A DNA stretch of 64,000 nucleotides from Chlamydomonas sphaeroides (lineage: Eukaryota; Chlorophyta; Chlorophyceae; Chlamydomonadales; Chlamydomonadaceae): assembly GCA_001662425.1 (NCBI GenBank), contig BDDC01000009.1, positions 135,325-199,324 on the forward strand, given 5' to 3'. Position 1 is the stretch's first letter. Each line of letters begins with the position of its first letter. The notes beneath the pieces are model-generated. The model made no database searches. It was not told where the DNA came from and saw nothing but the letters and a program-made list of their open reading frames with translations. This document shows positions 11,556-21,874 of this stretch, piece after piece. The position numbers were made by a program, and so were the translations under genes.

Positions 11556-12511
11556 GCGTTGCCTGGTCGTGTGCGTTGTTGACGGGGTGCGGCTGGGGCG
11601 GCTCGCGGCTGGGATCTGCCCCGCGGCTGTCCCGCGTTGTGGAACATGTACAGTGGGTTGCGTCGCTCAGCGGAGCGGCGTGTGACAGTGCGTCGTGTGA
11701 GTCTGTGTGGACCGTGTGGCGTGCTAGGTGGTCGCAGACTGCGAAGAAAGCCGTCGGGTTGATGTGCAGCTGTTGCGTTGCTTGCGGCGTGGAATGCAGG
11801 GCTCTCACGTTGTTTCATTGCGCTTGGAAACGCGGCTGCCGGACGAGCTGCCGGTGGCAGTCGTTGCTACTGCAGACTGCCGGTTCGGCCGGGGCACAGT
11901 GCGGCAAGCGCCGCAGTGTGCCATGGTCGGGGCAAATGTAATCTACAGCTCTCACATAGCGAAGACAGCCGTACAGCCGTGTCGGCCAGAGGCGCGGCAC
12001 GCTGTCGAGCATTGTGCAGCTGGCGCGCCAACGCATCTGTCATATCGCTCGTCTGTGGGATTGCGGCACTGCAAGACCACGAGGCGGCTGCACACCAGCT
12101 TGATTGGTCAGCGCTGGGAGGCAGTGCGCGCGCGTGGTACTGCGCGAGGAGAGCAGGGAGCAGGACGTACGCGCATGGGACGCCATGCGCGTTTGCAACG
12201 CCGGGGATGTGGTGCGAGGGTGCAGGGTGGGTGCCTTGAGCCAGTAATTGGCTGCGCGCTGAGGGTTGGGCGCGCCTGGCGGTCTGGAGCGAAGCAAGGC
12301 AGCCCGGAAGACCGGCGGGGAGCCGGAACCAACCAGGACCAGGAGGGACACGACCTGGCACGAGCGCGACCCGTGGGCCCAGGTAGGGCCTGCCGAAAAA
12401 CCTCATCAGCGACCGCCTGTCCTGCCCGCCATTCACTCTGCTCAGCTCACCTCACCGCCCACTCCATACCAGAACACAAGCGCGACTCACACTACTAAAG
12501 AACCTGCCGGC
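11556..12511. other. Intergenic spacer
   Basis: No gene seen. It holds the 3' flank of the DUF3067 gene and the presumed promoter and 5' leader of the membrane-protein gene at 12512. The last 130 bases are rich in C and A, as in many 5' leaders here. Confidence 0.4.
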
Positions 12512-15500
12512 ATGTCTGCGGCCGGCCTGCGCACCGCTGCGCTGCTCGAGGGCGCGCTGCTGCTGCTCGACCTCATCCTGCTCAACAGCCTGCTGCTGCT
12601 GCGCCTTGGCGCCACGTGCGCCTGCTCCGTGCCCGCCGGCGGTCCTTTCGCTGCGCTGCAAACCCTCAACCTGCCGCCGCGCATACGCGCCGCGCTCGCG
12701 GCCTTCCCCTGCGCCGCGCCCCGGCTCAGCATCGCCCGGCTGGCAGCCGCGCTGCGCCTCGCCGACCCTCGCATCCGCGCCGCGCTCGCGGACTACGGCC
12801 TCGTCATCTGCCAGGCGATGCACGTCACGCGGCTTGCAGCCCTGCTGGCAGCGCCGAGGCGCTACCTGCTAGGCGGCGGCCGCGTCGCGCTGGTGGCGGC
12901 GACGCAAGTGGCCATGCTGGCGGCCTTCATCGCCGCCGCGCTGACGGCGCCGCCGGCGGCGCTGGCGCTGGGCGCCGCCGCCGACCTGTGCGCGCTGCGG
13001 GGCTACACGGTGGGGTCATACTACGCCTTCCGCGCTGTGGCGGTGCAGCGGGTGAGGGGGCTGGGGGGCCCGGGGGCTTGGCTTAGTTGGGGACGGTGGA
13101 TAGGGCCGTCGAGGGCCGCACACGGGGGTGACGCAGTGGGATCCCTTGCCGCGCCCCCCGCTGCATCCCAACTTCCTTACCTGTTCCTTCCCTGCCCGGG
13201 CCCCTCATTTCTCGTGCCTCAATCGCCCCCAGCTGCCCCGCCGGATGCAGCTGCTGTTCGGCACCATAACCTGGCTGGCCTGCCTCCTGCTGGGCACGGT
13301 GCTGGACGCCCGACTACTAGACCCGGCCGACCCAAGGGTCGCCGGCGGCGGCCGCACGGCCCTGGCGGTACGGCAGCTACTCCTGGTCGTACTGCTGCCG
13401 TACGTTGGGACGGTTGCGAGGGAGCGGCTGCAGGCGTCGCCGGAGTCGTCGGCCACCTCGGCGGCTGCTCATAAGGAGGATGGGGGAGGCAAGCAGCGCG
13501 GCCAGAAGGGTGACGGCAGGCCGGCGGCGGAGGACGACGGTGCAGTGGCGAGCGGCAGCGGCGACGCTGCCATCCTGGCGGCCCTGCCGCCCATCGTCGA
13601 GCATGCGGCGGACGGCCTGCCCCATGACTTGGCCCCCGCCGCACCGCTGGCGCCGGCGGCCGGTGCCGCTGCGGCCGCAGTCGCCAAGCCGCGGCCCCGC
13701 TCCGCGCTCTACCGCTCGCCCTTCGCGCCGATCTCCATCGGCCTCAAGGCCTCAGCGCCCATCCCGTTGCGCACCATCGCCGCGGCTGCGTCGCCCTCCA
13801 GCCCAAGCCATGACGCAGCGCCGGCCTCAGCCTCCGGGCCCCTCCTCGCTGGCTCCAGCTGTGGGCCGCACGGCGCCCAGCAGGCCTGGGACCGCGCCGG
13901 CTTCGAGGCCGCCGCGCGTGTGGTGCTGGCCAGGGTGGAGGCCGCCGTAGCCGCCGCTGCCGCCGCCACGGCTCACCAATCCATCGGTGGCGGCGGCGGT
14001 CGCGGCCCCCTGTCCCCCGTGTCGGCGGTCTGTGTGCCCGGCTGCGTGCAGCTGCTGCTGACGCTGACAGTTCCTAGGCAGGCACGCACTGCGGAGGATG
14101 GCCCGGTGTCCGGCGCAGAGGCAGCGCAGGGTGGCGGCTGTGAAGACTGGCTGCGGTGGCTGCGCCAACGGCTGCCGCCGCCGCGGCTGCACCAGGCCGC
14201 CGTGACCGTGGCGGCGGCGCCGGAGGCGGGCCAGGGTGCTGCGTGGCACGCCGGCGAGGGGCAGGGGGCCATGGACCTGCAGGCCCTGAGCTCGCAGCTA
14301 GATGGGCCGCTGCATGCGCTGCTGGGCCGAGCGACAGCGGGGCAGGCTGGCGAGGGCCCGGCTGCAGCGGCCGGGGAGCAGCAAGGGCAGCAGCTCGGCG
14401 CAGCGCTGCTGTGGCCGCCTGCCCTGGCCCAGGCGCCCGTCCGTGTGGAGGCTGAGCCGGCGTTGCTGGCGCACCTGGCGGGCATTGCCGCCGTCGGCCG
14501 CTGCTCCGCGCCACCGCCGGGTGTGGTGCTGCTGCTGGTGCCGCGGCGGCTGGTGGCGGGGCTGGCGGCGCTGCGGGTTGTGGTGGTGGGACCGGCGGGC
14601 GGCGTGGAGGCGGACGCGGCGGTGGAGCTGGCGGACGCGCAGGAGGGGCAGGCTGCTGGCCGCGACCCAGCAGCGTTCGCCACCATCAGGTGCGGCCTCC
14701 GCCAGACCGCGCCGCCAGCCGGTCCGGACAAGCCGTGCTGCAGGCCCGTCCCGCTCGCTCCCGTCTAAAGCAACCAGGTGAGCTCCCCTGAAAGCAACCG
14801 TACGCACGCGCCCCTGCTGCTGCAGGCTGCGCCTGCCGGCCGCGCTGCTGTCCGGCCCGCCGGGCCTCGCCACCCTCTTCCTGTTGGGCCAACCCGGCGG
14901 ACCCCTGTTGGCGTCGTTGCCGCTGCTGCTACTGCCGGCGGCCGCCGCTGGCGAGGTGCGTGACCTCTACGGCCGCCTGCTGCTGGAGCTAGGGCCATGG
15001 GGCCACGTCAGCACCACCAGTGCCGGCGCCGAGGAGCAGCCGCATAAGTCCGCCGAGCGCGTAATGCGGGCGCTCGACGCGTGCCTCCTAAGGCTGCAGC
15101 AGGAGCCCGGAGTTCTCACGGGTGTTGGTGCAGGCGCAGCTTCGGCGGCGGCGGCGCTGGCAGCGCCGCCGCCGCTGCCGGCGTGGCCCGACGGCGCCGC
15201 CGCGTCGGCCGCGTACGAAGGGCTGCGGCAGCTGGCGCAGGACCTCAGCCTGCTGCTGCGAGGCAGCCCGGCAGACACCGCGGGGGCGCGGCCGGCCGGG
15301 CCCAGCCCGGCTGCCGCGGCGGCGGCCGGGCCCAGCCCGGCTGCCGCGGCGGCGCCGGAGGCCGCGGCGGTATCGTGGCAAGCGTCAACAACCGCGGCAC
15401 TGCGGCAGGCCGCGGCCGCGGCCCTGCTGGAGTTCCTGTCCCAGCAGGGCATGGTCCACGTCGCAGCCCTGTTGCGGCCCCACAATGCGACGGCAGAGGT

Positions 15501-16924
15501 TGACACGGTTGCTGCGGGATCCTACGCAGACGGCCCTTACCTCGGCAGTGCTGCGTCGATGCCGGCGTGGCGCCGGCGGCGCCCCAGCCCTCTGAGCCCG
15601 CCGGCAGCGCCGGAGCTCGCCGCCGCGGCGGCGGCCCCTCAGGCCGGCGACTTCTCAGCACACCGCCAGCTGGCGGCACGCGCCGTGACCCTGGCGGGCT
15701 TCACCATCACCGTCGCCATCCGCGGTCTCATGCTGCTCCGCGCGCTGGCGGCGGCGCCCGAGGGCGCCGCTGCCGCTGCCGGCGAGGAGGCCCGGCGGCG
15801 GCGCAGGGCCGAGGTGGCGGCCAGCGCCCTCTACATTCTGCCCGGACTGGGTTACTTGACCTTTGTGCTGCTCACGCACGGCCGGCACGTGCCTTGCAGG
15901 TGCGTGCGTCAACAGTTGGTGCATGCTATGTGTGGGCCGCTTGGGGCACGCGGCTGCCGCTATCGATGTCGAGGGTTCCGTCAGCGTCGGTTACGCGAGC
16001 CCATACTGCAGCGCACGACAGATCACCTGGCCTGCCGCGGCACGGCCGGGCCAGTGGTCGTTTGCGCGGCTGTGCGCTGTGCTTAAAACAAGTCACAGCC
16101 CCACAACTCCCTCTGCAGGTACCGCTGTGCCCTGGTCCTGGCCTTCTATGCAGTCGAGTGCCTCGTGCCCTGGGCCGCCGCCGCCGAGCTGACGCTGAGC
16201 CTGCCCAGCTTCCTGCCGACCTGGCGGCGCGGCGGCCGTGCCGCCGCGGCCGCGGACGGCCCCCGGGCGCTGCGCCTGGCAATGACGCGCGTGTGGCGGC
16301 AGACGTTCGTGCCGGGGTCGGCCATGTACCCGCTGTGGCTGCCCGTGTGCATGCCGGTGAGTCCGGGGTGGGAATGGGGCCCCGGAGAGCTAGCAGTCCA
16401 GCGAGCGCCAGCCGCTTGGACCCGGTAGCAGGCCTGCCTCGGCTCAGCGCTTCTTCCCTCTCTCCCACCTGCATGCTTGTCCCCTGACCGGTGGCGGAGG
16501 CAGATAGTCGTAAACTCTGGAAGCCCCGCCTCCAAAGGCCACCCTGCCCCGGGGTTCACATTTTCTCTCCTGATCCTTGCCAGCTATGCCCCGGCCGTGC
16601 ACCCCCCAGCTGAGCCTTCGCTTCCAGCTGCTGTCATCTGCCGTGCTGGCGGTCCCACTGGCGGCGACCGCTGCCAGCGTCATGGGCAGCACCGCGGGGG
16701 CGCTGCTGCTGTCAGGCGCCGTCGCGGCCGGCAGTGTGGTGGCTGCGGCGGCGCTCGAGCGCCACGCGCGACGGGCGTATGAGTCCGACCAGCGGCTCCG
16801 CCAGCTGGCGCCGGCAGGGCTCGGCAGTAGGGCTGGTGCTGCGGGCAGCGACGGCGGCGGCGGCGGCGGCGCAGGCTGCAGGGCACGGGCGGCGTCGCTG
16901 CTGCGCCGCTGCAAGCTGCTGTGA
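12512..16924 (+). CDS. Large multi-pass membrane protein of unknown family
   Basis: Five exons: 12512-13051, 13233-14689, 14826-15899, 16119-16356 and 16610-16924 (3,624 nt, 1,207 residues). Every junction keeps phase. The ATG lies in a sensible context and opens directly into a hydrophobic stretch (ALLLLDLILLNSLLLLRLG). Further candidate membrane spans are VALVAATQVAMLAAFIAAAL, LLFGTITWLACLLLGTVLDA, TALAVRQLLLVVLLPYVGTV, a pair around 15680-15760 and 15820-15870, and the C-terminal region from 16610. Between them are long Ala/Pro/Gly-rich, probably unstructured loops (residues about 240-670 and 760-940). The layout of few spans plus long disordered segments is common in large algal membrane proteins. 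I recognise no domain, so no function is proposed. A perfect 30-bp duplication in exon 3 lengthens an AGPSPAAAAA-type linker. Confidence 0.75.
15295..15354 (+). repeat. Perfect 30-bp tandem duplication in coding sequence
   Basis: Two identical 30-bp units (15295-15324 and 15325-15354) in exon 3 of the membrane-protein gene. They encode two copies of a ten-residue Ala/Gly/Pro/Ser linker, so the duplication is in frame. Perfect identity suggests a recent event or a length polymorphism. Confidence 0.9.
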
Positions 16925-17828
16925 CGCCTGAGGGCGGCGCAGGTGCTGCAGAGACGGCTGCAGAGGTGGCTGGGCGGAGGCAAGCCGCGCTATGAGCCGG
17001 GGCGCAGGTCAGCTGAGCTACTGTCGGTTGGCCACAGGTCCCTTGCTAGCGGCAAGAGCTCGCGTTGTAGTTGCTGCAGGGTTGTCCTGCCTCAGCGAGC
17101 ACGCATTGTGATTTGTGCGCACCCAGTACGCTTCCATGACGCGCGGCTCAGCCCGAGCGGTTGCGGGCCGATGCAAACCGATGATCCGGTCCCAATCTTC
17201 AAGCATCCTGGGGTCCAGGCGATGGTCGGCCCATAACTCCAGACACGCGACGTCTCCTCCGACAGTAGACTCCTGCAGCAGCTCCGCGGCATGTCCCACA
17301 TACCAACAGCCCGAAACCCTTACCCACATCAAACATAAATGCCCTCGTGCCTCCTGCTAACGTTTCCTACCGTGTCTCAAGCTGTTCTAGACCATCCACA
17401 AGCCCAGCGGCCGTCACTGAACTCCAAACCTCCCCAGCTGCGCATGAGTGCATGGCTCGCCCCCAAAAGAGGCCACCCTGACCAGACGAACACCGTCGGT
17501 CATTATACGGTTGTCGCCGGGGTTTTTGAGGGGTCTCGGGCACACCGACATCCGTGCCCTCTCCCCACGGGCCGGACCTAGCCGCCCGATCTGCCTGAAA
17601 CGGCAGGAATGCACATCTCAACACACGCCGCCGCTGCTGCCGCTCTAGCTGTGTCGCGGCCGCGGGCGCTTTCGACGTGATTGCAAAGGCTTCCGCTCCG
17701 TTTCCTACGGAACGGGGCAAGCCAACGCTGCCACCACCTCACCTCGGGTCATATGTACAGCCATGCCCCGTACCCTACTTCAGCCTGCCCGCACTTGCCG
17801 CCCACCGCCCAGCCCAGCCGTGGCGCCA
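16925..17828. other. Convergent intergenic region with repeat copy A
   Basis: Lies between the 3' ends of the membrane-protein gene (+) and the Thr-Pro-rich gene (-). Apart from the dispersed repeat at 17426-17636, nothing coding is seen. No TGTAA was found for the + gene. Confidence 0.4.
17426..17636 (+). repeat. Dispersed repeat, copy A
   Basis: About 210 bp that aligns along its length with the reverse complement of 27331-27533. The best conserved blocks are CAGCTGCGCATG, GTGCATGGCTCGCC, AGAGGCCACCCTGACCAG, TGCCCTCTCCCCACGGGCCG and AGCCGCCCGA. No coding capacity or clear terminal inverted repeats were seen. It is probably a short nonautonomous element. The first 50 bases also occur at 31901-31952. 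Confidence 0.8.
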
Positions 17829-18765
17829 TCAGCAGGCTGGGCCCTCCTCCGCCTCCGGTCCCACGGCGCACGGCACCGGCGAGCCCAGCGGCCCCCGCGT
17901 CGCGCTGCTCGCCGCACCCTCCGCCTGCGGCTGCTCGCACGCAACCGCCTCGTCCTCTGCCGCGCCGCCTGCCCCCGCGGCCTGGCCGGCCAGCATGAGG
18001 TCAATCAGCTCCATCACGGGCGTGCTGCACTTCGTGTGGGTCGAGGGCGCCGAGGCGCGGCCCCGCATGCTGATGGGCGTCACGCCGATCTCCGCCAGCT
18101 CGCTCTCCGACATCTCGTCGCCGCTGCTGCTGTAGTCATCGTCGTCGTAGTCATACGCCGCCAGCGCCGCGCAGCGCTGGGCCGGCGTGGCGGCTGCACT
18201 TCGGCCGCCGGCGCCGGTCGCGCCCGGCGTGTCGGGCAGCAGCATGCGGGAGAGGCTCTCGCACGCGCTGCCGTCATCGCTGTCCCCGTCGTCCTCATCG
18301 GCAAGCACGCGCAGCACCCGCTCTTCGGGCGTGCGGAGCGGTGCCGCGGCGCGTGGCTGGGAGCCCGCCGTGGTGGGCGTCAGCAGGGAGGTGCGCGGAC
18401 GGGTGGCCGGCGGTGGCGTGAAGCCCAGGGTTGGTGATGGCGGCGTGGCGGGTGTGCCGCGCACCAAGGCCAGCTGTGCTATCGACTCAAGGATGGCGGT
18501 GCTGGGAGTGTCTACATATGCGTCCTCTGCGTCGGAGCTGCCGTGCGACGTGGCGTCGTCCGCGGGGTGCGACACGGGCCGACCGCGGTTGCTGGCGCTC
18601 GGTGTGCAAAGTTTTGCTGCCGGCGAGCCACCGACGCAAACCGTGTTGCTGACATCTGCTAGCAAGAATACTAGGGGGAGGACACAGGCGGGTGCTCAGC
18701 TGCGGAAAGCTTGGAGAAGAACAAGATTGCAACTCACCAGGAGCCCTCGGCGAGGCTTGCTCCAT
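17829..18765 (-). CDS. Acidic Thr-Pro-rich protein of unknown function
   Basis: Two exons on the minus strand: 18765-18738 (ATG through the first 28 nt) and 18670-17829, with a 67-nt intron bounded by GTGAGT and CCCCCTAG. Total 870 nt, 289 residues. No family is recognised. At least eight Thr-Pro sites are spread along the protein (for example in DTPSTA, GTPATPPSPTLGFTPPP, LTPTTAG, RTPEERVL, DTPGATG, ATPAQR and VTPISMR). There are acidic Ser/Asp runs (DEDDGDSDDGS, YDYDDDDYSSSGDE) and a short hydrophobic helix-like stretch (STPVMELIDLMLAGQ) near the C terminus. The pattern fits a phosphoprotein that could be a proline-directed-kinase substrate; that is inference. The start is only 72 bp from the proposed start of the + strand gene at 18838. 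Confidence 0.6.
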
Positions 18766-18837
18766 TCCGTGTCCTGTCGCTGAGACTCGAGCAGCTGAGT
18801 TAGCTTAGAGGAGCAGGAAGCGGACACGCCCGAGGAA
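18766..18837. promoter_or_regulatory. Possible 72-bp bidirectional promoter core
   Basis: Separates the ATG of the Thr-Pro-rich gene (-) from the proposed first ATG of the Ser-rich gene (+). If both starts are right, transcription start sites must lie in this spacer or overlap the opposite gene. No TATA-like sequence is seen in it. Confidence 0.3.
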
Positions 18838-21800
18838 ATGCTCGTGGAACGCACAAACAGCTACCCCGCAGATGTCGATGCAGTACTCAATGTAAGCTCA
18901 TTTAGCTGTTCGCGTGCAAACTTTAAGCGCCGTTGTGGGTGCTGCCGTTCGCAAGCGACGGACAGCTCTGGATCGCGCCAATGCAGGACCGACCCGCGCG
19001 ACCACACGCGCATACGCTTCACTGGACGTCCAGCCTGCAGTCACGCGTGAAAATCTCTTACCTGTTCTTTGAAACTTGCCTCCCAGCGGTCAGGTTTTTG
19101 CCTGTCATTAAGCTGACGTCCCAACTGGACACATTCGGGTTGAGGACCTTTCAAAGAACTTACTGCCAAAATCAAACAGGAATGGGGACTTAGGCCAGTT
19201 TCTCTCCTCCGTTTCTCCAGCGACGCCCCTTCCCACGATAGAGTAGGCGCGCCCACAAACATAATTGGGCAACAGCGATAGTGGCCGTTAAGAGGAGTCA
19301 CGCAGCGCCATGGACATCCCCGGCGGCATTTCATCTAAGACGGCCGCGGCGCTTAACTTTCAAGCGGTGCGTGAATGATAGATTGGCATGCTGTAAGGAG
19401 AGGCTGTACCCTGTCGAAGACCACCGTGTTGGCAGCCACCCCACGGCTCAACCCCTTGCGCCATCTCAACAACGCGCAGGAGCGCATCCGCGAGCGCAAA
19501 GGCGACTTTGTTCCGCCAGTGCGCCACGATGACATTCTCGGTGCCGCTGTAGATCACCACCGCCGGGTGAGGCTTTTGGCCACGGGCAACGCGCTTGCCA
19601 GCTCCCACCTACATGCGTAGCACCTCACCTGGTTCGATGTGCAACGCGCTGGGCACCCTTTACCGCTTCCCCGCATACAGCATATGACCTCGCCATTGTG
19701 CACCCCGCGTCCCGCTCTCTCTAGCCCTTCCCTCGCCTGCCGGTCCGCCGATCCTGCCCCCGACCCCTGCCCGCCGACCCGCCGCTCTGCCCCTCGCCGG
19801 CTCGCAACCTGCGCTACATGAGCTGCCATGCCGCGTGCCAACTGGGCTTGGCGAAGCCATGCATGAGCTCGCACCACGCGCAGCCCTGCTCACCGCACCT
19901 CTGGGCTGGCTGGCTGGGTTTTGCCGTGCTGCACACCCGAGTCGGCGGCTCGCGGCCTTCCTTGGGCTGGAGACTCCGGCCATCGTAACGACCCCCTTGG
20001 GATTCTGGCGGCCAGATAGAGGGACGGTTCGTCAAGGCCGCGCTGCGACCCTGGTGACTGTTTGCGCGGCAAGCTCCACTGCATACATACCCAGACTCAG
20101 CCGTGCCCCGGGTGTTGCCCCCACAGAACATGTCTATGGTCAACGCGAACCTGCCGAAAGGCCACCAGCACGTCAGCGAGGTCCGGGAGATGATGGGCAC
20201 GCCCACATTCGAGGTGCGCATCCAGCCAACTGGCCTCCAACGTGGCGTGGGCCTGCATTGATCCGTTACTGCTACGGGATTACGCTTCTGCATTCGTGAA
20301 CCATGCGTTGCTGCACACGCCGCTGCACAACACCTGCAGGAGGTGGAGGAGTTCGACGAAGATGACGACGCGGGCAACGGCGACGGCGCCACGGCGCCGG
20401 CCAAGCCGGCCACGCCCGAGCGCCCGGCCTTGCCGTCCTTCCTGCTCGACTCGGGCGGCAGCACCAGGAGCCGCACGAACTCGAAGAAGGAGCGGGCCGG
20501 TCGCGAGGAGGCGGACATGGACCCCGTGTCCATGCTGCGCCGCATGCGCAGCACGGCCGCCAGCCGTTCCGTGACGGCCGTGGCGGCCATGGAGGCAGCC
20601 AAGGGGCCCGGCCACAACGTGCACCTGGAGGAGGACGACGAGTTCGGCGGCGACGTGGACGAGGGTGAGGCAGCAGCAGTGGGCAGGCTGCAGCTGCAGC
20701 GCGGGCGCATGGGGGCACTGGTGATGGTGCCACACGAGGCCGGGCTGAGGGCAGGCAGGTGGCAGGGGGTTGGGGGCGCGCACCGCGGGGGCTGGGGCCG
20801 CGAAAGCGAGCAGGGACAAGAGGCTGTGTGAAAGAAGGCCGTGTTTCCGAGGCAGCCAGGGCGCTTTCGCTGCCGTGCTCGAGCGGGGCGACCAAAGCTG
20901 TGCAGACACAGCCCCACCCCTGCACACGGCCCCTTCCCGCAGTCATCCTGGCGCAGGGCCTCGGCCACATGCGCGGCAGGTCCTTCCTGGAGCGGCCCAA
21001 CAACGTGCCAGCCGGGGCGGCAGGTGAGGTGGCCGAGCGGCGTGGTGCGTTGGCCGGGGGCACGGCACGGTTGCGCTGCTCGCTGCGTTGCCGTCTGCTG
21101 GCCTCCTCGGTGGTGCCGCTGTGCGTCTGAACGGCCATTTGCATGGACCGCGCCCCAGACGACATGCTGGCCAAGCTGCGGGGCAGATGGACCGACAGCC
21201 CTGTGCCCGCCCGGGGGAGCCGTGTTGGGTTCATGATCTGAGACGAGGTGGTGCAGGTCACAGCCCGAACCGAGCAGAGGCTGCAGATGGAATACATTGC
21301 AGGGCCCTGCCCGCGCGCTGGCTGCTTGAACGGGCAGTCGGCTGCGGCCCCACCGCGTGCCGCTGCCGCGGATGCAGCAAGGGCCGTCAAGCCCTGCCGG
21401 TTCTGGCCCACTTGCAGGCCAAGTCCTTTGCAATCAAAGAGCCGCCGCGCGCGACGGAGACGACCAGCCCCACCGCGCCCGGTGGCGTGGCGTCGCCCCA
21501 TGTCGCGGGGCTGCTCGCCAGCACCTCGAGCAAGAGCTTCTCCGGAGGTGCGAGCAAGCGGCCGCGCGGACTGGGAGCTCTGCCAGCTGCGCTCACTGCT
21601 GTGGGAAAGCCAGCGCGGCGCCTGCTGTCAGCCACATTGAGCGGGCCGTGTCGGAGGCTGTCCGCACCACGCCGAACTCACCCTTTGCTGTGTTTGCCTG
21701 CCTTGCGTGTCCGCCGCAGGCAGCACAAGCAAACGCATGAGCGCGCTGCCGAGCGTCAGCGTGGACTCGCCGGCCTCGGGCTCGCCCCGGGCCTCGGGCC

Positions 21801-21874
21801 TCGGAGGCGTCGCCAGCGGCAGTAGCTCGGGCCCCAGCCTGTTCAGCAAGCTCAAGGGCATGATCAAGCGCTAG
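18838..21874 (+). CDS. Ser-rich, probably disordered protein; 5' exons uncertain
   Basis: The 3' exons are phase-consistent: 20127-20213, 20340-20664, 20943-about 21030, an exon starting GCCAAGTCC near 21418 and ending near 21550, and 21720-21874 (stop at 21872). They encode SMVNANLPKGHQHVSEVREM, an acidic EVEEFDEDDDAGNGDG stretch, MDPVSMLRRMRSTAASRSV, LGHMRGRSFLERPNN, and a Ser/Gly-rich tail ending in LFSKLKGMIKR. Upstream, an exon ending at 19566 (LNPLRHLNNAQERIRERKGD) fits the phase. A first exon 18838-18891 (ATG to a GTAAGC donor, MLVERTNSYPADVDAVLN) and a small exon near 19341-19367 are possible. No domain is recognised. The basic C-terminal tail and Arg/Ser motifs suggest a regulatory or scaffold protein, but no function can be assigned. 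Confidence 0.42.

Noticed and set aside
12266..13474. 402-codon frame taken as a separate gene
   Set aside because: The ATG at 12512 in the same frame starts the membrane protein, and the frame beyond 13051 is intron; the rest continues in other exons.
19814..21433. 539-codon open frame on the minus strand
   Set aside because: Antisense to a splice-consistent chain of + strand exons ending at 21874; Arg/Pro/Cys-rich translation without motifs.
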